A DNA stretch of 28,519 nucleotides, taken from positions 1 through 28,519 of IMG/VR virus record IMGVR_UViG_3300025109_003118. One strand, given 5' to 3'. Each line of letters starts with the position of its first letter. Within the stretch, counting starts at the first letter, position 1. A program made the position numbers and the translations under genes. This stretch comes from a virus. Below are positions 21,396 to 27,317 of this stretch, piece by piece. The notes beneath the pieces were generated by a model. The model was not told where the DNA came from, did no database searches, and saw nothing but the letters and a program-made list of their open reading frames with translations.

Positions 21396-21689
21396 TTATA
21401 TTACATCAACTGAATACTTTGTCGCCATTCCTGATCCTGTTTTTGTAACTTTAACTTTTTCAACTTCAGGTTTTAGTTTCAAAATCTTTTGGATTTCTTC
21501 CAAAACCGTAACTGGAACTCTATAATCTTTTCCTTCTAACTTTGTATATTTGTACTTAAACATATCTCCGTTTTTATCAGTTCCTTCACCGTCGAAAAGT
21601 TCTAGGTTTACAGATACTTCTGGTAAATCTGCTATGTTCAATGTTTGCTTTGGCTCATAAGCCATTGCTTCTTCTTTTAACGTTGCCAT
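21396..21689 (-). CDS. 97-aa soluble protein, possible nucleic-acid binding
   Basis: ATG 21689 has AAGGAGG at good spacing; ATG 21758 gives 120 aa and overlaps the upstream gene by 19 nt. The protein is beta-rich with a final KVTKTGSGMATKYSVDVI. Lys/Thr/Gly endings of this kind occur in some small phage proteins linked with single-stranded DNA binding, but the resemblance is weak. It is the last gene of the operon before a hairpin. Confidence 0.7.
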   Translation of the reverse strand: MATLKEEAMAYEPKQTLNIADLPEVSVNLELFDGEGTDKNGDMFKYKYTKLEGKDYRVPVTVLEEIQKILKLKPEVEKVKVTKTGSGMATKYSVDVI

Positions 21690-21739
21690 TTTCTTTTTTT
21701 CCTCCTTTTTACTTCTATAAATATCTGCCCAATATTTAT

Positions 21740-21925
21740 CTATAATTTCCTGCCCCATTTTTTTGAAATTCTCCCAGCATAATTTATTATGTATCTATCG
21801 ACGCTGTGGAGTTGGATGTAGTCTTGAACTTCCTCTAAGTCTTGTTCAAAACTTCTATCTTTCTTTTTCCATAACAATAACTCTAAAGTCAATCTCGACC
21901 TTAAAACTCCCTGGTTGTTTTCCAT
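21740..21925 (-). CDS. 61-aa hypothetical protein
   Basis: Helical, charged protein with Leu-rich centre (SRLTLELLLWKKKDRSFEQD) and basic end KKWGRKL. It starts one base after the previous stop, without a clear Shine-Dalgarno, suggesting coupled translation. No function is recognised. Confidence 0.6.
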   Translation of the reverse strand: MENNQGVLRSRLTLELLLWKKKDRSFEQDLEEVQDYIQLHSVDRYIINYAGRISKKWGRKL

Positions 21926-21926
21926 T

Positions 21927-22238
21927 TTAAGCGTTTTTTAATCTTTCAATTTCTGCTTTAAGTTGTTCTAATGTCACTGGTTCTTCATTAACCTCTGGAA
22001 CTTGTATTGGTTCTGGTTGTAAAACTGGCATTGGTTTAGGAACTGGAATTGTTTGAACTGACTTTCCAATTTCAATTGCCTTAATCTCTTTTGTTAATAC
22101 TAAACCATTTTCTGCAAATGATCCTCTTAATTCATATCCTTCTAAGGATAATTTATCTAATTCTCCTTCCAATGTTTCTGGATTTTTATCCCACTTCTTA
22201 AAATCTCTAGCAACATTAATAATTTTATGTTTTTCCAT
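21927..22238 (-). CDS. 103-aa protein with DUF4177-like N-terminus and Pro-rich linker
   Basis: AAGGAGGTG precedes ATG 22238. The first 55 residues (ELDKLSLEGYELRGSFAENG) have the small alpha/beta pattern of DUF4177-like proteins, followed by a repeat-like Pro/Val/Gln linker and a short C-terminal coiled coil (EQLKAEIERLKN). The layout suggests an oligomerising adaptor. The family match is a guess. Confidence 0.7.
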   Translation of the reverse strand: MEKHKIINVARDFKKWDKNPETLEGELDKLSLEGYELRGSFAENGLVLTKEIKAIEIGKSVQTIPVPKPMPVLQPEPIQVPEVNEEPVTLEQLKAEIERLKNA

Positions 22239-22478
22239 TTATGCACCTCCTTGTCGATTATTTATTAAACACACATAAGTTGTGTTTTGAATTTGAAATG
22301 ATGCTTGCCCTTCGGTTTGAATTAAATTCACTATTTGGGCAATGACTTCCATTTGTGCCTCTCCTAATTTTTCTTGGTATTTTGGTGTGATGTATTTTGT
22401 TGTTGTAAAATACCCTCCAATAATCAAAACCAAAACAATAATTACTCCAATTGCAATCTTAAGATTTCTATCTGTCAT
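22239..22478 (-). CDS. 79-aa single-helix membrane protein
   Basis: N-terminal membrane helix (IAIGVIIVLVLIIGGYF) and an external or cytosolic domain of about 50 residues with one Cys. A GGTGATTAGG site precedes ATG 22478. Part of the small-gene operon that starts at 22828. No family is recognised. Confidence 0.7.
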   Translation of the reverse strand: MTDRNLKIAIGVIIVLVLIIGGYFTTTKYITPKYQEKLGEAQMEVIAQIVNLIQTEGQASFQIQNTTYVCLINNRQGGA

Positions 22479-22518
22479 TTCCTAATCACCTCACATTTAA
22501 TCATTTTAATCTCTTTTT

Positions 22519-22662
22519 TCATTTTTCATCTCCGTAGTTAATATGAGAAACCAACTGCTCTGCAGTTGGTACTTTTTGGACTTGCATTTTAGCAACGAGA
22601 ACTCCATCAAGATATTCTAATCTCCATTTTATATCTCCATCCATAACAAATTTAGTTTCCAT
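22519..22662 (-). CDS. 47-aa hypothetical protein
   Basis: GAGGTGG lies upstream of ATG 22662, and the start overlaps the end of the preceding gene by 11 nt. The product (DGDIKWRLEYLDGVLVAKMQ in the middle) looks like a small beta-hairpin-plus-helix protein. A perfect 9-bp hairpin with 3-nt loop sits inside its coding sequence (22550-22570). Confidence 0.6.
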   Translation of the reverse strand: METKFVMDGDIKWRLEYLDGVLVAKMQVQKVPTAEQLVSHINYGDEK

Positions 22663-22828
22663 CTTTTGTTACCACCTCTTTTAATTTATATTCAACATAA
22701 ACTATTTTACCAACAAGGTCTTTTGGTAAAGTTATTGATCCTGCTCCACCACTTACATTTACTTTTTTGTATGCTTTGTATAATCTTATTTTTCCTCCAA
22801 CTTTAATTAACTTATCTTTATTTTTCAT
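22652..22828 (-). CDS. 58-aa AbrB-like / DUF2080-type DNA-binding protein
   Basis: The segment SGGAGSITLPKDLVGKIVYV follows the AbrB/SpoVT swapped-hairpin pattern (polar turn, strand, LPK, VGK, strand), also seen in archaeal DUF2080 proteins. Such proteins are antitoxins or small regulators. ATG 22828 lies about 25 nt from a TTTATAAA box, so the transcript is probably leaderless. It is the first gene of the operon and may be an autoregulator. Confidence 0.65.
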   Translation of the reverse strand: MKNKDKLIKVGGKIRLYKAYKKVNVSGGAGSITLPKDLVGKIVYVEYKLKEVVTKDGN

Positions 22829-22849
22829 ATATTTTATAACTATTTAGTC

Positions 22850-22857
22850 TTTATAAA
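22850..22857 (-). promoter_or_regulatory. TATA box of the operon starting at 22828
   Basis: TTTATAAA within AAGATTTATAAAGAC on the minus strand lies 22-29 nt before ATG 22828, which fits a leaderless archaeal transcript. Confidence 0.65.
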
Positions 22858-22862
22858 TCTTT

Positions 22863-23090
22863 TCATTTTGTGTTATTACTTAAAAATGACATAAAATAAT
22901 CTTCAAACTCTGGTTGCATAGTGAGATATAAAATAATCACAATAACAGCATAAGTTAATATTTTAATCTCAATAAATTGTAAATTTCCAAAATAATCCAC
23001 TACTTCTAGTAAAACAACTCCTAATAATAATGAAAATACTATTGCAGCTAATACTGATCTTTTCTTTGGATTAAATTCTGGTTCTTTCAT
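22863..23090 (-). CDS. 75-aa two-helix membrane protein
   Basis: A short basic N-terminus is followed by two membrane helices (about 13-31 and 42-60) and a polar end. AAGAGG lies before ATG 23090. It is last in the operon of zinc-finger genes that starts at 23815. No family is recognised. Confidence 0.7.
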   Translation of the reverse strand: MKEPEFNPKKRSVLAAIVFSLLLGVVLLEVVDYFGNLQFIEIKILTYAVIVIILYLTMQPEFEDYFMSFLSNNTK

Positions 23091-23113
23091 TTGTAATGCC
23101 TCTTATTTGTATT

Positions 23114-23272
23114 TTAAAGCCCGTCATGGAGTTTTTTCTCATTATTGTTATTATTCCCCTTAAACTTCTTGTACTCATCTTTTATATTGTAATAGCAGTC
23201 ATAACAGTAAAGACTAAATTTGTTCTTTGCAGGAAATCTTTTACCACATTTGATACATCTAGTGAATTCCAT
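23114..23272 (-). CDS. 52-aa zinc-finger protein
   Basis: CIKC near the N-terminus and CYDC 17 residues later form a four-Cys zinc site; the tail is Asn/Lys-rich. The gene overlaps the upstream zinc-finger gene by 14 nt. Likely a small nucleic acid binding protein. Confidence 0.65.
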   Translation of the reverse strand: MEFTRCIKCGKRFPAKNKFSLYCYDCYYNIKDEYKKFKGNNNNNEKKLHDGL

Positions 23273-23435
23273 TTTTTATTTTATAACGTTCAGGATGTTT
23301 AGTATATTTCATAGAACATTTCCGAGAACAAGTAACACAATGCATTGGTCTCTTAAATCTTGCTATTAATCTTCCTCTCTTTCTAATATCATTAACTTTA
23401 AATTCTCTACCACAAACTCTACAATATCTAATCAT
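23259..23435 (-). CDS. 58-aa zinc-finger protein
   Basis: AAAGGAGA lies before ATG 23435. The product has CRVCGREF and then HCVTCSRKC, a treble-clef-like or ribbon Cys arrangement, in a very basic protein. It overlaps both neighbours, so it belongs to the operon. It may bind DNA or RNA. Confidence 0.7.
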   Translation of the reverse strand: MIRYCRVCGREFKVNDIRKRGRLIARFKRPMHCVTCSRKCSMKYTKHPERYKIKNGIH

Positions 23436-23565
23436 TTAAAATCTCCTTTAATTTAATTTTCATTTTATGTAGTTTTTCACATTCACCTATTAATTCTAAA
23501 GTGATACATCTTAATAATTCAATATCTTTTGTTACTTTTACTAATTCTCTAGTATCTTCAGGCAT
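23428..23565 (-). CDS. 45-aa helical hypothetical protein
   Basis: ATG 23565 overlaps the end of the upstream gene by 8 nt, and its stop overlaps the next start by 8 nt. The product is one long amphipathic helix (RELVKVTKDIELLRCITLEL). It may oligomerise; function is unknown. Confidence 0.55.
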   Translation of the reverse strand: MPEDTRELVKVTKDIELLRCITLELIGECEKLHKMKIKLKEILND

Positions 23566-23815
23566 TTTCTCTCTCCATCAATCTAGCAAACTCTTCCAAG
23601 AACTTTTCATGGATTGTTTTATCTGGATGTTTCTTTTCTTTTAATTTTAAAACTAACTTTCGTAAATGGGCTTTAACTATATCAATCTTATCAACTGTCT
23701 CTCCGTAAGTAAATCCTTGATTTTGGAACTTATTTCTAAGGAAATGGACTTCGTCTTTTGTTAATGCAAATTTATAAGATTTTTTTTCTTCAATTGGTGT
23801 GATTTTTGGTTTCAT
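23558..23815 (-). CDS. 85-aa basic helical protein
   Basis: ATG 23815 lies about 25 nt from a TATA-like box, so it is probably leaderless and first in its operon. The sequence KFALTKDEVHFLRNKFQNQG suggests a small helical domain. Lys-rich helices follow (HLRKLVLKLKEKKH). No family is recognised; a regulator or replication accessory is possible given the neighbouring origin-like region. Confidence 0.7.
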   Translation of the reverse strand: MKPKITPIEEKKSYKFALTKDEVHFLRNKFQNQGFTYGETVDKIDIVKAHLRKLVLKLKEKKHPDKTIHEKFLEEFARLMERENA

Positions 23816-23836
23816 TTTATATTATTTTAATTCTTT

Positions 23837-23845
23837 AATTTATAG
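23837..23845 (-). promoter_or_regulatory. TATA-like box of the operon starting at 23815
   Basis: On the minus strand CTATAAATT lies about 22-30 nt before ATG 23815. Confidence 0.5.
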
Positions 23846-24013
23846 TCTTTAAGTCATTTAAATTCATATTTGATTTATTGATAGGAGCTCACTATGAGAC
23901 TTTTTTTAATTTTATGATGCTTTACTCATTTTAATTATTTTTTGTAATTTTTTTTGTAATTTTTATGTTTTTTTAATGTATTTTTCATGTTTTTTGTTAA
24001 ATATTTGTGTTTT
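23846..24013. other. Very AT-rich noncoding tract, possible DNA unwinding element
   Basis: This 168-bp stretch has no convincing gene. From about 23905 to 24015 it is almost only T and A with long T runs on the plus strand. An imperfect palindrome centred on GAGCTC lies near 23880-23898. Next to the 9-bp repeats at 24044-24178 it looks like the melting part of a replication origin. Confidence 0.5.
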
Positions 24014-24193
24014 TCATGATTCTCGACTGGAAATGAAGGTAGCAACCCAACTAGTGACTTTGTCATTTTGTGTATTAATAGTTGGGTTAGTTGGGTTTTC
24101 AGGGTTACTATCAACTAGTTTACATGTGTATAGATTAGTTGAAACAACCCTACTAACCATACTAACCCTACTAATTTGCTTGTTTTTTAACAT
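24014..24193 (-). CDS. 59-aa repeat-bearing small protein, uncertain
   Basis: ATG 24193 overlaps the helicase stop (TAATG) and follows GGAAGGA, so translation is plausible. The product contains SRVSMVSRVVS and NPENPTNPT, encoded by the 9-bp repeats. Those repeats may be present for DNA function instead, in which case the frame could be incidental. Confidence 0.4.
   Translation of the reverse strand: MLKNKQISRVSMVSRVVSTNLYTCKLVDSNPENPTNPTINTQNDKVTSWVATFISSRES
24044..24178. repeat. Inverted clusters of 9-bp iteron-like repeats, candidate origin
   Basis: AGTTGGGTT occurs twice in tandem (24080-24088, 24089-24097), and AACCCAACTA at 24044-24053 is its inverse. Further on come ACTAACCAT, ACTAACCCT and ACTAATTTG in direct tandem (24152-24178). 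The arrays face each other and lie beside an AT-rich tract and the SF3 helicase gene, the usual setting for a replication origin. The 9-bp period equals three codons, so coding repeats are the alternative reading. Confidence 0.55.
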
Positions 24194-25581
24194 TATTCCT
24201 TCCATTTTACACCTTCCCAAACATTCATTTGACCACCTTTTCCATCATATAACCAGTCAGCATATTTTCGATTTGCAGATATTCCTTTTTCTTTCATTTT
24301 CCTTCCAAGAGTATTTTCAGCCAATTCTCTATGTCTATTTTCTTTACACCATGAAACAAACTTCTTATAGAAATCAGATTTAGAAACATAACTATTTAAA
24401 TCTTCAATTATATTTTCATCTAAGAACTTCTGTAAGAAATCAGATTTAGCTTCAAACCTATCTTTTCTTTCTTCTATTGAACCTTCATTATAGAATTCCC
24501 TTTTAATTAATAAATTTTTAAGAATTTTAACACATTTTGAAGCTAAACAATTATATTCTTCATCAGGAATATCATTTAATATATCTTTTTTTTCATCAAA
24601 AGTATTTGGAAAATCTATAATCATCCAACGCCTATAAAAACCAATAGTTTTATCATCAGTTGTTGGAAGATTATTTGTAGAAATTAGTATCTTTGCATAA
24701 TTTTTTTCATGAAATAAGTCTTTATTTTTATACTCAAATCCAATTAAATCTCCACCACTTAATTTTTTTAATGTAGAAGTTTTTTTCATTTCATTAAAAT
24801 TAGTTTCACCCATTTGACAAACCAACTTTTTATGTAATCTAGTTATTTCAAATCTAGAAAGAAGCAAAGTATCTAGTTCAGTTGTTGCACAATTTTCAAC
24901 CCCAACAAATTTAGTAATTAAATCTAAGAACTTTGTTTTTCCATTTAGTCCAACACCAATAAAACAAAATATTCTATTAATAGGATAATCAACCAATAAA
25001 CAATAAGAAATTATTTCATATAAAGTTGAAACATAATCTTTTCCAACCCATTCTTTAAATATTCTATCCATGTTTGGAGTTTGCATATCTTCTTCACTTA
25101 AAGCATATGGAATAGGATTAGTGATAAAATATTTTGGTGATGCTGTAAATGTTTCTCCTGTTTCAATATCAATAATTTTATCTTTAAATTGCACCCAAGT
25201 ATTTTTGATTGGTTCAGGATTATATTTTCTACCTTCTTGTTTTAATGCTTCAATGATTTCTCCTTTATCTTTTGAACTAATTGTATTTGTTCTTGATTGA
25301 TAATCTACTGCATTTAATACATCTGTTTCATCAACTAAAGCCCATTTATATTTTTCCTTATCCCATATCCACCACATTTTTGATTTATCATAAAACAAAG
25401 GTTGATGTCTTAAAAATTGTCTAGCTAAATCTCTTTTGTCGACGAAAACAAAAATATTTCTCCCTAGGTTTTCAATGATTTGTTTTTTTTCTTTATGATC
25501 TTTAATTTGTTCTAATTCATTTTTTCCAGTAAATAATCTTTCCTCTTTCCACAATTCTTTTAATCTTTCTTCTTCACTCAT
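24193..25581 (-). CDS. Superfamily 3 replicative helicase (D5-type)
   Basis: The 462-aa protein has Walker A GVGLNGKT (209-216, the SF3 form GxxxNGKT), Walker B-type KLVCQMGETN (about 252-261), motif C ILISTNN (299-304) and a candidate arginine finger in FYRRWMIIDF (315-324). The N-terminal part (about 40-180) resembles the D5_N region that precedes the helicase in poxvirus D5 and many phage proteins. No polymerase-type primase domain is visible upstream, so priming must come from the host or another gene. It is the only recognisable replication protein here. The start overlaps the preceding zinc-ribbon gene by 4 nt and has GGAG upstream. Confidence 0.9.
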   Translation of the reverse strand: MSEEERLKELWKEERLFTGKNELEQIKDHKEKKQIIENLGRNIFVFVDKRDLARQFLRHQPLFYDKSKMWWIWDKEKYKWALVDETDVLNAVDYQSRTNTISSKDKGEIIEALKQEGRKYNPEPIKNTWVQFKDKIIDIETGETFTASPKYFITNPIPYALSEEDMQTPNMDRIFKEWVGKDYVSTLYEIISYCLLVDYPINRIFCFIGVGLNGKTKFLDLITKFVGVENCATTELDTLLLSRFEITRLHKKLVCQMGETNFNEMKKTSTLKKLSGGDLIGFEYKNKDLFHEKNYAKILISTNNLPTTDDKTIGFYRRWMIIDFPNTFDEKKDILNDIPDEEYNCLASKCVKILKNLLIKREFYNEGSIEERKDRFEAKSDFLQKFLDENIIEDLNSYVSKSDFYKKFVSWCKENRHRELAENTLGRKMKEKGISANRKYADWLYDGKGGQMNVWEGVKWKE

Positions 25582-25709
25582 CGCCCATTCTCCTTCATTA
25601 ATTTATGAATGCAATCAACACAAATCCAACGGTTCTTAGAATTAATCTTATAGACTCTCCCATGAGATTTTGATTTCTTACAGATGGGGCAAGTGAAAAT
25701 CCAAATCAT
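25578..25709 (-). CDS. 43-aa zinc-ribbon protein
   Basis: ATG 25709 follows TTGGAGGT at good spacing; a longer in-frame extension to 25823 lacks this signal. The protein has CPIC and CVDC knuckles 21 residues apart. It overlaps the helicase start (4 nt) and the upstream micro-gene (ATGA). It may assist replication or transcription. Confidence 0.75.
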   Translation of the reverse strand: MIWIFTCPICKKSKSHGRVYKINSKNRWICVDCIHKLMKENGR

Positions 25710-25792
25710 TTTGTTACCTCCAATAGACTTATTAAAAATAATAACATCATTCCCAAACTGTAAGCAGAACATATTAAAAATATCAAAATCAT
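25706..25792 (-). CDS. 28-aa membrane micro-protein
   Basis: ATG 25792 has GGAGGAAGG upstream, and both ends overlap neighbours by ATGA. The product is nearly all one hydrophobic helix (ILIFLICSAYSLGMMLLFLI). The precise overlaps favour a real gene; its role is unknown. Confidence 0.55.
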   Translation of the reverse strand: MILIFLICSAYSLGMMLLFLISLLEVTK

Positions 25793-26040
25793 TTTCCTTC
25801 CTCCAATTCTTCATATTCTTCAAACCGAATTATATCAACAAAGAAAATCCTATCCATTTCTCTCATTCTTTTTCCAGCAAAACTTTTAACAACAAAATAA
25901 TTATCATTAACTTTTAAAATTTTACAGAAATAATAATCTCCATTAATATCTTCGATAAATGTTTTAAGATTTTCAGCAAGAAATATCTTTGCCTTCGCCT
26001 TAAATCTTTCTATTTTTTGTTTTAGGTTTTCCTTATCCAT
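25789..26040 (-). CDS. 83-aa protein, possible Sm/Hfq-like beta barrel
   Basis: After a basic helix (LKQKIERFKAKAKIFL) comes a strand series, FIEDINGDYYFCKILKVNDN then YFVVKSFAGKR and IFFVDIIRFEEY, which matches the five-strand order of small barrels such as Sm-like folds. I recall similar short proteins in DPANN genomes. An RNA-binding role is a guess. It has its own TATA box upstream and AAAGG before ATG. Confidence 0.65.
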   Translation of the reverse strand: MDKENLKQKIERFKAKAKIFLAENLKTFIEDINGDYYFCKILKVNDNYFVVKSFAGKRMREMDRIFFVDIIRFEEYEELEEGK

Positions 26041-26110
26041 TTCCTTTCCCCTTTTTAAAGATGGATAAGAGAATTAACTCTCACCCACCCAATCTAATAT
26101 GTTTTTTTAA

Positions 26111-26118
26111 TTTATAAA
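26111..26118 (-). promoter_or_regulatory. TATA box upstream of the Sm-like gene
   Basis: TTTATAAA flanked by ATATAT lies about 75 nt before ATG 26040, giving a leader of about 45 nt. It sits just past the stop of the preceding gene and probably starts the helicase sub-operon. Confidence 0.55.
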
Positions 26119-26126
26119 TATATATC

Positions 26127-26303
26127 TTAACTCTTTAGTAATAATTCATAACAGCGTTGGTAATTAACAATCCACTCATCAAATTCAAATCTCTCTTCAT
26201 AAATTGGAAGCAGTTGCTCAACCATCCGATACGAACCTGCATTTAAAAATACAGTTAAGTTCTGTCTTAAATCTTTTTTAACTTCTTGTTCATTTCGCAC
26301 CAT
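26127..26303 (-). CDS. 58-aa helical hypothetical protein
   Basis: AGAGGAGG precedes ATG 26303. The product is charged and helical (NAGSYRMVEQLLPIYEERFE in the centre) with one Cys. It overlaps the upstream membrane gene by 37 nt. No family is recognised. Confidence 0.6.
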   Translation of the reverse strand: MVRNEQEVKKDLRQNLTVFLNAGSYRMVEQLLPIYEERFEFDEWIVNYQRCYELLLKS

Positions 26304-26398
26304 TCTTTGTCCTCCTCTAACATTATAATTATCCCCAATATTAATCCAATCTCAAAAGCTAGGACAACTGATGCACAAATTAACGCCATATCATTCAT
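26267..26398 (-). CDS. 43-aa membrane micro-protein
   Basis: ATG 26398 overlaps the upstream stop by 8 nt. One hydrophobic helix (LICASVVLAFEIGLILGIII) is followed by a charged tail. Function is unknown. Confidence 0.55.
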   Translation of the reverse strand: MNDMALICASVVLAFEIGLILGIIIMLEEDKEWCEMNKKLKKI

Positions 26399-26555
26399 TT
26401 TGTTTTACTCCTTGTTGTTGTTTTCGGTACTTTTTAACTAATACTAATTTAAATGCTTTGCAATCACATTTCTCGCAAGGTTGTTCAAAAGCATTTAAGT
26501 ATCTATGTCTTCTATAAATATGCCCACACCTACACCTTTGTCTCATTTCAGTCAT
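26391..26555 (-). CDS. 54-aa zinc-binding protein
   Basis: ATG 26555 follows AAGGAGA and overlaps the upstream TGA (ATGA), which decides the start over an in-frame ATG at 26603. The protein has CRCGHIYRRHRY and CEKCDCK, giving several Cys/His ligands, and is basic. Likely nucleic acid binding. Confidence 0.7.
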   Translation of the reverse strand: MTEMRQRCRCGHIYRRHRYLNAFEQPCEKCDCKAFKLVLVKKYRKQQQGVKQNE

Positions 26556-26692
26556 TTTGATTCGTTCTCCTTGTGTTCTACGCCCTGTCGTGTTTTTCGG
26601 CACTTCATTTCTTCTAAAAACAATAAGAAACTAAGAAACAATAATTCAAAAGGTATTCCAACCAAAACCCAAAATAATAACTCTTTATTCAT
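26552..26692 (-). CDS. 46-aa membrane micro-protein
   Basis: ATG 26692 and the TGA at 26552 both overlap their neighbours by ATGA. The N-terminal half is hydrophobic (LLFWVLVGIPFELLFLSFLL), followed by a basic tail. It is the third tiny membrane protein in this operon. Confidence 0.55.
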   Translation of the reverse strand: MNKELLFWVLVGIPFELLFLSFLLFLEEMKCRKTRQGVEHKENESK

Positions 26693-26901
26693 TCTTGTGC
26701 CTCCTTGATAGTTTTTGCGTAATCCTTATCAATCTCCTTTTTTATCTCCTCTTCATCTGAAGGTGCGTCTTGTTCTACTTCTCTGCAATCTTTACAAGTT
26801 TTGCAATCTCCAAAGTTTGCTCCAATGGGTGTTATTCCACACTCTTTACAATCTTCACAATTTTCTACAATTACGTCTTTGTCTTCTTGTACGTTCTTCA
26901 T
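26689..26901 (-). CDS. 70-aa acidic Cys-rich protein
   Basis: ATG 26901 has GGAGG upstream and overlaps the preceding stop by ATGA, favouring it over ATG 26925. The product has CEDCKECG and CKTCKDC, two rubredoxin- or knuckle-like clusters, in an acidic helical protein. A metal- or zinc-binding protein is likely. Confidence 0.7.
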   Translation of the reverse strand: MKNVQEDKDVIVENCEDCKECGITPIGANFGDCKTCKDCREVEQDAPSDEEEIKKEIDKDYAKTIKEAQE

Positions 26902-27092
26902 TCTTTCCTCCAAAACTTCCACCATTTACGTTCATATTGTTGACATTCTCCGGTTCTATTAAGTGACCTACAATATGGTCTTGATACTCCATTTTTTACA
27001 CTCTTCTTCATAGCAAGATAATAACCAAAGTCATTACAAGTAATTGGATTAGTTTTTGTATCTACTGATACACAATCTTTACATCTTATCAT
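26898..27092 (-). CDS. 64-aa Cys-rich protein
   Basis: CKDC at the N-terminus is followed by three more Cys (TCND, YCRS, ECQQ) and a Trp/Lys-rich end (KWWKFWRKE). AAAGG precedes ATG 27092, which overlaps the end of the regulator gene. It may bind zinc or an Fe-S cluster. Confidence 0.65.
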   Translation of the reverse strand: MIRCKDCVSVDTKTNPITCNDFGYYLAMKKSVKNGVSRPYCRSLNRTGECQQYERKWWKFWRKE

Positions 27093-27216
27093 TTCCTTTC
27101 ACCTTTAATTTAATTAATCTTTTAATTATATCTTCATTAGTTTCCCGAGGGTGAAGTTCATGTTTACGAAGTTCTTTTAAGACTTCTTTCTGTATTCTTA
27201 TTGTTGTTATATTCAT
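27079..27216 (-). CDS. 45-aa ribbon-helix-helix regulator, first gene of the replication operon
   Basis: The strand TTIRIQKEV followed by helix LKELRKH and second helix EDIIKRLIKL is the ribbon-helix-helix pattern of small antitoxin or CopG-like regulators. ATG 27216 lies 22-29 nt from a TATA box, so the transcript is probably leaderless. It could autoregulate the operon. Confidence 0.7.
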   Translation of the reverse strand: MNITTIRIQKEVLKELRKHELHPRETNEDIIKRLIKLKVKGNDKM

Positions 27217-27237
27217 ATATAGTTGAATATATTAAAG

Positions 27238-27245
27238 TATTTAAA
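27238..27245 (-). promoter_or_regulatory. TATA box of the replication operon
   Basis: On the minus strand this reads TTTAAATA within AAAGATTTAAATAC, 22-29 nt before ATG 27216. Confidence 0.65.
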
Positions 27246-27317
27246 TCTTTTGGTTTAGAAAAAACTTAGAGATATATTTACAATAGGATTTATTATTTTT
27301 TTAATTTTAATACCATT

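Noticed and set aside
22475-22522. 15-codon frame bridging two genes
   Set aside because: Its bases also form the Shine-Dalgarno of the next gene; probably only translational coupling.
22550-22570. 9-bp hairpin with 3-nt loop inside a small gene
   Set aside because: It is in the coding sequence without a T tract, and a single stem of this size can arise by chance.
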